A stretch of 34,146 nt of DNA, from positions 1-34,146 of the IMG/VR virus record IMGVR_UViG_3300012924_000017; one strand, written 5' to 3'. Shown here piece after piece: positions 1 to 4,430 of the stretch. Positions within the stretch are counted from its first letter, which is position 1; each line of letters opens with the position of its first letter. The position numbers and the translations under genes were made by a program. Source of the DNA: a virus. The notes under the pieces are model-generated. The model saw nothing but the letters and a program-made list of their open reading frames with translations, had not been told where the DNA came from and made no database searches.

Positions 1-48
1 CACCGGGTGCCCACGGACGAGCCGTGGACCCCGGAGTTCGATCAGTGA
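1..48 (+). CDS. C-terminal end of a plus-strand gene (partial)
   Basis: Frame 1 reads 15 codons from the window edge to a TGA at 46-48 (HRVPTDEPWTPEFDQ). It overlaps the end of the convergent gene at 42-290 by a few bases, a normal arrangement for convergent phage genes. Nothing can be said about function, and the stretch is short enough to be open by chance. Confidence 0.3.
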   Translation, partial: HRVPTDEPWTPEFDQ

Positions 49-290
49 CACTTAGCGTCGATCTGGTGATCGGTTTGGCAGTGCTGACAGCCTCCATCGC
101 GTGCGGTGACCGTGATGGTCACGTGCACGGTCGGGTCAGCCAGGACGTCGTGCATCCACTCGCCGACCAGTGACGGGCCGACCTTGGTCAGGTGTAGTGC
201 CAGGATCATGCGTTCGTGCTGGTTGAGCTGAAAGGTCATGGACGAGTCGGCGATCAGGTTGGCTCGCCGTCCGTGTAGCTGGGCGGACAT
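42..290 (-). CDS. small unrecognised protein with C-terminal CxxC
   Basis: An 82-residue protein. I chose the ATG at 288-290 because AAAGGAG lies 7 bases upstream; the longer ORF reading further upstream would run into the neighbouring gene. The C-terminal part has a CxxC pair (Cys68, Cys71) and further His/Cys (H70, H75, C81, H82), which could bind zinc. No family is recognised. It lies 25 bases downstream of the gene at 316-567 on the same strand, so the two are probably co-transcribed. The RBS and even composition support a real gene; the function is unknown. Confidence 0.7.
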   Translation of the reverse strand: MSAQLHGRRANLIADSSMTFQLNQHERMILALHLTKVGPSLVGEWMHDVLADPTVHVTITVTARDGGCQHCQTDHQIDAKCH

Positions 291-315
291 TGGGAACTCC
301 TTTGGCTGGGACTGG

Positions 316-567
316 TCAGTGCTCGGCGTGCTCGCCGTTGACGCGCACCCACTCAAGAAGCAAGCGGAGCTCGTCACGGCACTCGATCGGGTCCTCGAAT
401 CGCTCTGGATTGCCGAGAACGTAGGAGAGCTCGCGGGCGACCTCATCGGCCAGACCGTCGGCAGTCCATCGTGGGTGACCAGTGGCGAACGCGGTCAGGT
501 TTTCGTCGCGCCACGAGGGGGAGATCCACCCGGCGGCGATTTCACGTGCTCTGGACTGGTCGATCAT
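316..567 (-). CDS. small unrecognised acidic protein
   Basis: An 83-residue, mostly helical-looking protein rich in Glu, Asp, Arg and Trp, starting at an ATG preceded by GGAG at 6-base spacing. No membrane segment, signal peptide or known motif is seen. It is the upstream member of a two-gene reverse-strand unit with 42-290 and is transcribed divergently from the terminase-small-like gene at 669. The 568-668 gap should therefore hold the promoters of both. I do not recognise the family. Confidence 0.7.
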   Translation of the reverse strand: MIDQSRAREIAAGWISPSWRDENLTAFATGHPRWTADGLADEVARELSYVLGNPERFEDPIECRDELRLLLEWVRVNGEHAEH

Positions 568-668
568 TGAGTGCTCCGATTCGTTGAATCTCTAACTATT
601 CTCTCGTGACCAAGTGGTCAAAAGCAAGGCACTTGACAGATTGCCGCTCGATTGAAACGGAGGCGGAG

Positions 669-1208
669 ATGACCGCGAACCCTCTCGGTCTCCCCGGGGA
701 GCCAGCGGCTAAGCCGCCGCGTAAGAAGCGGCCGAACCCACAGAACGCGCCGACTAACCCGAAGGTGATGGACCGGCTAGAGCGGGACCTCGAATGTGTT
801 GCGTTGCGCCGTGCCAATCTCGAGTGGGACGTGATCGCTAAACGGCTCGGATACTCTAATCCGAGCCATGCCTATCAGCGGTTCATGCTCGTAATGAAAA
901 GCTACCCGGTCGAGCAAGTTGACGATGCGCGCGAGGTTGAGCTCCAGCGCTACAACGAACTCCTAGCCGCTGTCTGGCCTCAGTGCCTTGATACTGAGAG
1001 TAAAAACCAGCACTGGGCGATAGACCGCGCGGCCAAGCTCATGGACCAACGTGCGCGGCTCATGGGCTGGAATCGACCCGTTCGGCAGGAGATCGCGGTA
1101 CTCACTGAGTCCACGGTGGACAGTGCAATTCGTGATCTTCAGGCGCAGATGGAGTCGCAGATCGCGCAGGCCAAAGCGGCTGGCATTGAGCTGCCAGTGA
1201 CCGTCTAG
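669..1208 (+). CDS. terminase small subunit-like DNA-binding protein
   Basis: A 179-residue protein. The ORF is open from 606, but I chose the ATG at 669 because GGAGG (659-663) lies 5 bases upstream. Residues 1-32 are a Pro/Lys/Arg-rich basic tail. Residues 44-73 form a helix-turn-helix-like segment (ANLEWDVIAKRLGYSNPSHA), and helices rich in Arg, Leu and Glu follow, as in many actinophage small terminase proteins that recognise packaging sites. This layout is family knowledge read by eye. TerL lies 3.2 kb downstream rather than adjacent, with reverse-strand genes between. A different HTH protein is possible. A TTGACA at 633-638 has no convincing -10 partner. Confidence 0.65.
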   Translation: MTANPLGLPGEPAAKPPRKKRPNPQNAPTNPKVMDRLERDLECVALRRANLEWDVIAKRLGYSNPSHAYQRFMLVMKSYPVEQVDDAREVELQRYNELLAAVWPQCLDTESKNQHWAIDRAAKLMDQRARLMGWNRPVRQEIAVLTESTVDSAIRDLQAQMESQIAQAKAAGIELPVTV

Positions 1209-1268
1209 AGGCCATCCATTACCAATGCGCGGTAAAACTCGCGCGTATGTAGCTGCATGGTTACCGAG

Positions 1269-1293
1269 CGTGCACGTACGGTGTACGTGCACG
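1269..1293. terminator. bidirectional hairpin between convergent genes
   Basis: A perfect 11-bp inverted repeat (CGTGCACGTAC, loop GGT, GTACGTGCACG) in the gap between the convergent terminase-small-like gene, ending at 1208, and the recombinase gene, ending at 1301. There is no U tract, which is common for actinobacterial terminators. It would serve both strands. Confidence 0.6.
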
Positions 1294-1300
1294 TCGGAAA

Positions 1301-1882
1301 TCAGGCAGAGCCGATCACCCGGTACGCGGTCGCCCGGGACACTTCGAACGAGCGGCACAGGGCCGCGATCGTCTCGCCGCCAGTGTGCAGCGCGCGCAAC
1401 TGTCGCGCGCGATCCGCATCGAGTCGCGGCGGTCGTCCGGTCTGCTTCCCGCGGGCTTTCGCCGCGTTCCGCGCGTCGGTCGACCGTTCGTTGATCAATT
1501 CGCGTTCGTACTCGGCCAGTGCGGCAAAGATGCCCGCGAGCATGCGCCCGACGCTAGTTGAGTAGTCAATCGACTCCTTTAGCGAGCGAAGCACGATCCC
1601 GCGGCGGTGCAGCTCGTCCGCCGTGGCGATCACCTGGCTCAGTGAGCGGCCCAGACGGTCAAGCGACGTGACCACGATGGTGTCACCCTCGCGTGCTGTC
1701 CGTAGGAGCTCGTCGAGACCCTTCCGGACGAACTTCGCTCCAGAGATCTTGTCGTCGTAGATGTCCGCGGGCTGGACGCCCGCAGCCGTGAGCGCGTCTA
1801 CTTGTCGGTCGTGCGTCTGGTGGCTCGTGGAGACGCGCACGTAGCCCAGAACCTTTGATGTCATGATCGTCGAGTGCCTCAC
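1301..1882 (-). CDS. small serine recombinase (resolvase/DNA invertase type)
   Basis: A 193-residue protein from GTG 1880-1882; an ATG at 1862-1864 (MTSKVLGYVRVST) is an equally likely start, and neither has a good RBS. The catalytic domain has the nucleophile in YVRVSTS (Ser18), the LDRLGRS arginine motif near residues 74-80 and the long helix E region (VGRMLAGIFAALAEYERELI, about 111-130). A C-terminal helix-turn-helix (about 169-190) follows GRPPRL. The size fits Tn3/Hin/Gin-type resolvases and invertases, not large phage integrases. It acts by a covalent phosphoserine intermediate at a dyad crossover site; a good candidate lies about 100 bases upstream (1983-2008). It may invert a segment, resolve multimers or be a moron gene. 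The family is secure, the role is not. Confidence 0.92.
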   Translation of the reverse strand: MRHSTIMTSKVLGYVRVSTSHQTHDRQVDALTAAGVQPADIYDDKISGAKFVRKGLDELLRTAREGDTIVVTSLDRLGRSLSQVIATADELHRRGIVLRSLKESIDYSTSVGRMLAGIFAALAEYERELINERSTDARNAAKARGKQTGRPPRLDADRARQLRALHTGGETIAALCRSFEVSRATAYRVIGSA

Positions 1883-1939
1883 AAGTCGGCGCGTGGCTCG
1901 GATGAGACAACGCTGTTACGAACACCCTTATGATACACC

Positions 1940-1967
1940 CCTGACCAGCACAAAGGCGCTGGTCAGG
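1940..1967. promoter_or_regulatory. inverted repeat upstream of the recombinase gene
   Basis: A perfect 10-bp inverted repeat (CCTGACCAGC, 8-base loop, GCTGGTCAGG) lies 58 bases upstream of the recombinase start. It sits between the end of the 2111-2386 gene and the recombinase. It could be an operator, an accessory recombinase-binding site, or a terminator for the upstream gene. No U tract is seen. Confidence 0.4.
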
Positions 1968-1982
1968 CTATGTGCCGCATGT

Positions 1983-2008
1983 CGTCTCAGTACCTTGGTA
2001 GTGAGACG
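1983..2008. promoter_or_regulatory. 26-bp dyad, candidate serine-recombinase crossover site
   Basis: The sequence is two 12-base half-sites around a central TT: arms CGTCTCA and TGAGACG are perfect complements, then comes a G.G mismatch, then TACC/GGTA. A further TGAGAC lies at 1903-1908. The dimension (half-sites of about 12 bp around a 2-bp core) is what Hin/Gin/Tn3-type recombinases use for strand exchange, and the recombinase gene is adjacent. A repressor operator is the main alternative. I did not find a second full copy by eye. Confidence 0.4.
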
Positions 2009-2054
2009 ATATACGGAGCGTGATTTGGGCGTGGTCTGAGCGACCACCGAGTGC

Positions 2055-2071
2055 CCGCGAGTAACTCGCGG
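2055..2071 (-). terminator. hairpin after the 2111-2386 gene
   Basis: A 7-bp perfect stem (CCGCGAG, loop TAA, CTCGCGG) about 40 bases past the stop of the reverse-strand membrane protein gene. It has no U tract. It belongs to a series of hairpins that follow the genes of this block. Confidence 0.45.
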
Positions 2072-2110
2072 ACCCCGGAATGCGGCTCAGATAGTGCGTC
2101 GTTGGTGGAG

Positions 2111-2386
2111 TCATCGCTGTTCCCGGATACCAATCGAGCGTGGTTGGCCGAGTCGTCGCCGAGCCGCCATCTTGCGCCACTTCAGGTACACGGCGACGGC
2201 GATCACGATTCCGGCGATAACCCAGGTACTGATGAGCACGGTCCATGCCGCTTGGTCGAGCCGCATTAGCGGTCCGGTGCCGTGCGCGTACTGGACGAGA
2301 GACTGCACGAACAGGATGGGTTGACCGAGGATGGCGATCCCTCCGACCCATGCCATGCCGTAGCCCTTGATTCGACTACTGGCCAT
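2111..2386 (-). CDS. small two-pass membrane protein
   Basis: A 91-residue protein from an ATG with GGAGG 7 bases upstream, a strong RBS. Two hydrophobic segments are clear, about residues 11-32 and 47-69, joined by a short polar loop and followed by a basic tail (KWRKMAARRR), which by the positive-inside rule should be cytoplasmic, placing both ends inside. The size and topology would fit a holin, but no endolysin gene is near and the gene is in a reverse-strand cargo block, so I do not call it one. It could equally be a superinfection-exclusion or other membrane moron protein. Confidence 0.7.
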   Translation of the reverse strand: MASSRIKGYGMAWVGGIAILGQPILFVQSLVQYAHGTGPLMRLDQAAWTVLISTWVIAGIVIAVAVYLKWRKMAARRRLGQPRSIGIREQR

Positions 2387-2476
2387 GCTTCTTCCTCCGT
2401 TGGTAGTTGAGTGTGGCCAAATGACCAGGACGCGCCACAGGCGCGGTGTTGATGGCCTTAGTCTGAGCAGACCAGG

Positions 2477-2512
2477 CGAACGAGCGCGCGGTGATTGCCT
2501 CGCGCTCGTTCG
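2477..2512 (-). terminator. strong hairpin after the 2521-2757 gene
   Basis: A perfect 12-bp inverted repeat (CGAACGAGCGCG, 12-base loop, CGCGCTCGTTCG) just past the stop of the reverse-strand gene at 2521. It is a likely transcription terminator without a U tract. Confidence 0.6.
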
Positions 2513-2520
2513 AGAGTGGC

Positions 2521-2757
2521 TCAGCTAGAGATTCGTAGGTAGCGTTCGGCGGCGTGTGCCAGCATGACCGCGGCTACGGTGCGGTCGCTCACCAGGCCCT
2601 GGTACTCGGTGTGCTCGTAGCGGGCAAGCGGGGTGGTAACCAAGTACTGGTGGACGGCGAGCTCAGCGGCCCGAAACTCGGTGGTGGACTCGACTAGGTC
2701 GGTCCTGGCCGCGTCCTCTAGGGACCATGCGGTAGTGGGGTCGTAGGCGACGGTCAT
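2521..2757 (-). CDS. small unrecognised helical protein
   Basis: A 78-residue protein. I chose the ATG at 2755-2757 because AAGGGAG lies 7 bases upstream; the ORF is open further upstream only through the tRNA-like element. It is acidic, alanine-rich and probably helical, with no membrane segment or Cys cluster. A 12-bp hairpin follows it, and the tRNA-like element lies 39 bases upstream on the same strand, so the two may share a transcript. No family is recognised. Confidence 0.65.
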   Translation of the reverse strand: MTVAYDPTTAWSLEDAARTDLVESTTEFRAAELAVHQYLVTTPLARYEHTEYQGLVSDRTVAAVMLAHAAERYLRISS

Positions 2758-2796
2758 GGTGGGTACTCCCTTGGCTGGGTGGTGGCACGGGTGGAG

Positions 2797-2897
2797 TGCC
2801 TCGCCCCGGAATCGAACCGGGAAGCTCGCGCATCCATGGGGTGCCGGTGAACCGGCGCCTTGCGGCGTACGCGCGTGGGATACCAGCCACGCGAGGC
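2797..2897 (-). tRNA. tRNA-like element with an abnormal anticodon arm
   Basis: Read on the minus strand, a perfect 7-bp acceptor stem (GCCTCGC with GCGAGGC, then A as discriminator) and a perfect T arm (CCCGG, loop TTCGATT, CCGGG) sit in normal relation. A D-like arm (GTGG, loop CTGGTATC, CCAC) follows the acceptor with no room for positions 8-9. A stem in the anticodon position (GCGCGT with ATGCGC, one G.U) is followed by a 6-base variable region (GAGCTT). The loop it closes is 35 bases instead of 7 and contains two mini-hairpins. No standard anticodon with U33 can be placed, and no CCA is encoded. It may be a degenerate tRNA, a tRNA with an insertion, or a tRNA-like attachment or regulatory element. 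Confidence 0.35.
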
Positions 2898-3124
2898 GTA
2901 GATCAACTATCCCTCGCACTGTGACGTTTCAGAGGCTGTACGCATCTCGGCGGGTCGGTCTAACCCTTAGCTACCGGATGGCGCTCCGCGACTGACTCAC
3001 GGTTGCGTTATGGATCTTGCGGGCCGGAGGCACTTGGGTCACTTCTGGTCGCGTGTCGTGGGACCTCGCGCCGCGTGTGTGGTCGGCCATGCTATGGAGT
3101 TGATGTAGGTCTGACGACCTGGTC

Positions 3125-3147
3125 AGCGCCCGGGTGACCCGGGCGCT
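3125..3147 (-). terminator. hairpin after the 3158-3364 gene
   Basis: A perfect 10-bp inverted repeat (AGCGCCCGGG, loop TGA, CCCGGGCGCT) 11 bases past the stop of the reverse-strand gene. The rest of 2898-3157 shows no credible gene: the reverse ORF there has no RBS and a poor composition. Confidence 0.6.
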
Positions 3148-3157
3148 CAACGGGCTG

Positions 3158-3364
3158 TCAGACGTGCCATTCACTGGTGGGGTGCACCCAGTACACTTCG
3201 CCGTCCTCGAGCCAGTGCATGCGCACGTAGCCGCGGCCGTCACTCGCTGTGATCTGAACGAGGCCTAGGCCTCGGATCTCGTAGGTGCGCCCGACGTGGA
3301 GTTCGCGGGCAAGGTACACGCGCGCGCGGGGGGCCGCGGGGGCGGTGGTTTCGGTGGTTGGCAT
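3158..3364 (-). CDS. small unrecognised beta-rich protein
   Basis: A 68-residue protein from an ATG with AGGA 7 bases upstream. After a Thr/Pro/Ala-rich N-terminus, residues 15-65 look like a small beta barrel with aromatic residues (RVYLARELHVGRTYEIRGLG, then VQITASDGRGYVRMHWLEDG). It may be an SH3-like or KOW-like fold, but that is a guess from strand pattern. It is monocistronic in appearance, with its own terminator hairpin at 3125-3147. Confidence 0.65.
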   Translation of the reverse strand: MPTTETTAPAAPRARVYLARELHVGRTYEIRGLGLVQITASDGRGYVRMHWLEDGEVYWVHPTSEWHV

Positions 3365-3550
3365 ACGCCAATCCTACCGTCGGGGGGACCTCGGGCATAC
3401 CGCCGAACGAGTGATACCCCCCATGATCAACTTCTCTTGCGAAAATTGGGCAAGGGTATATCGCTGTCAGCGTGCGGACGGATTTTCGGCGGCGATTTTT
3501 CGAAAATGATTCTCAACTAACTGTACGAAGATCATCCCGCCATCCGTTCA

Positions 3551-3567
3551 CGGACGCTCCGCGTCCG
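3551..3567 (-). terminator. hairpin after the 3589-3954 gene
   Basis: A 7-bp perfect stem (CGGACGC, loop TCC, GCGTCCG) 21 bases past the stop of the reverse-strand gene. The rest of 3365-3588 is less GC-rich than its surroundings and I see no gene in it. It should hold the promoter of the 3158-3364 gene. Confidence 0.45.
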
Positions 3568-3588
3568 GAGAACCGGAAAGAGCAAGAA

Positions 3589-3954
3589 CTACCTACGGTC
3601 GCGGAGCCAGACGAAGAACGACCTCGGGTACTCCTGGTCCGGATCCATCCGCAGCTTCACCGCCAACGCCTCCGCGGCTTCACGCGAGCAGCCCAGCGCT
3701 GCCATGACGCCCGCGCGGAACGGAATGCGGCGGTCCTTTCGACGCAAACACCACGTGAGTACCACCCCGGCACCTATACCAAGCCCGGCCCACACACCCG
3801 TGGGGACCGGTCCGGACATGCCCGCCTCGTGCCAGATCCGCGCCGTCAAGCCCGCGGCGCCAACCACCACGACGGTCGCCAGGCAGCCCGCTCCACCGTG
3901 AGCGACGTCATGGGCGGCGACGCCCACGGCGCGTCCGAACATGCGACCGACCAC
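3589..3954 (-). CDS. two-pass membrane protein with basic cytoplasmic tail
   Basis: A 121-residue protein from GTG 3952-3954, one base after the stop of the upstream gene at 3956-4381, so it is translationally coupled to it. Two hydrophobic segments span about residues 22-40 and 53-70. A basic patch follows (CLRRKDRRIPFR), then a soluble helical tail with SREAAEALAVKLRMDP, which resembles a small UBA- or HTH-like helix pair. Its role is unknown. It pairs with the helical protein upstream. Confidence 0.65.
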   Translation of the reverse strand: MVGRMFGRAVGVAAHDVAHGGAGCLATVVVVGAAGLTARIWHEAGMSGPVPTGVWAGLGIGAGVVLTWCLRRKDRRIPFRAGVMAALGCSREAAEALAVKLRMDPDQEYPRSFFVWLRDRR

Positions 3955-3955
3955 G

Positions 3956-4381
3956 TCACTGTCTCCCCGCCGCGATGTCCAGCAGCGCTTTGCGCACGAT
4001 CACGAACGCTTCCCGCTGCTCGTCGGTGAGCTGGTCGTAGTACTCCGAGTGGTGCTCGTCAAGGCGTTCGGCGGTGACCTTCAACGGGCTGTCCTTGAAC
4101 CGCCACCGGATCGTCTCGGCGGGCAGCTGCTCGGCGGGCTTGTTCAGCTCCGCCTCGACTTGCTCCAGCGTCATCCCCTGGCCGGTTTCGAACGCCCGGA
4201 TGGCCAACTCGCCGCCGCCACGTGGAGCGGGATTGGCCCGTGTGTCCGGCACCAGGACGAACTTCTCGTAGTCGTATGCCCCCGGGTCGCGTCGCATGGA
4301 CTTGACCAGCATCAGCCCGCGGCGGGACGCCCCTCGCCGAGCCTTGTTCTCGCGGACCTTATCCGCGGCGCTGCTTCTCAT
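3956..4381 (-). CDS. unrecognised helical protein of actinobacterial type
   Basis: A 141-residue protein from an ATG at 4379-4381. The N-terminus has a basic stretch (KVRENKARRGASRRGLMLVK) followed by SMRRDPGAYDYEKFVLV. This recalls a small-protein pattern seen in many actinobacterial genomes and phages, where basic helices precede a R-D-P...Y...L strand; its function is not known to me. The C-terminal half is helical and acidic (LDEHHSEYYDQLTDEQREAF). It is divergent from TerL with only 49 bases between, so the two genes share a small control region. Confidence 0.75.
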   Translation of the reverse strand: MRSSAADKVRENKARRGASRRGLMLVKSMRRDPGAYDYEKFVLVPDTRANPAPRGGGELAIRAFETGQGMTLEQVEAELNKPAEQLPAETIRWRFKDSPLKVTAERLDEHHSEYYDQLTDEQREAFVIVRKALLDIAAGRQ

Positions 4382-4430
4382 GCCCTAAGTATGCCCGAAG
4401 AGATGCCCGACGTCAACCCGAGGGGGAGCC

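Noticed and set aside
633-660. Promoter from TTGACA at 633-638
   Set aside because: No -10-like hexamer at a 16-18-base spacing, so I did not call a promoter.
963-1358. Minus-strand ORF over the end of the TerS-like gene
   Set aside because: Overlaps a gene with a strong RBS, crosses the 1269-1293 hairpin and shows no domain.
3472-4029. Plus-strand ORF opposite the membrane-protein gene at 3589-3954
   Set aside because: Arg/His/Pro-rich and without an RBS; the reverse strand has two hydrophobic segments and a coupled upstream gene.
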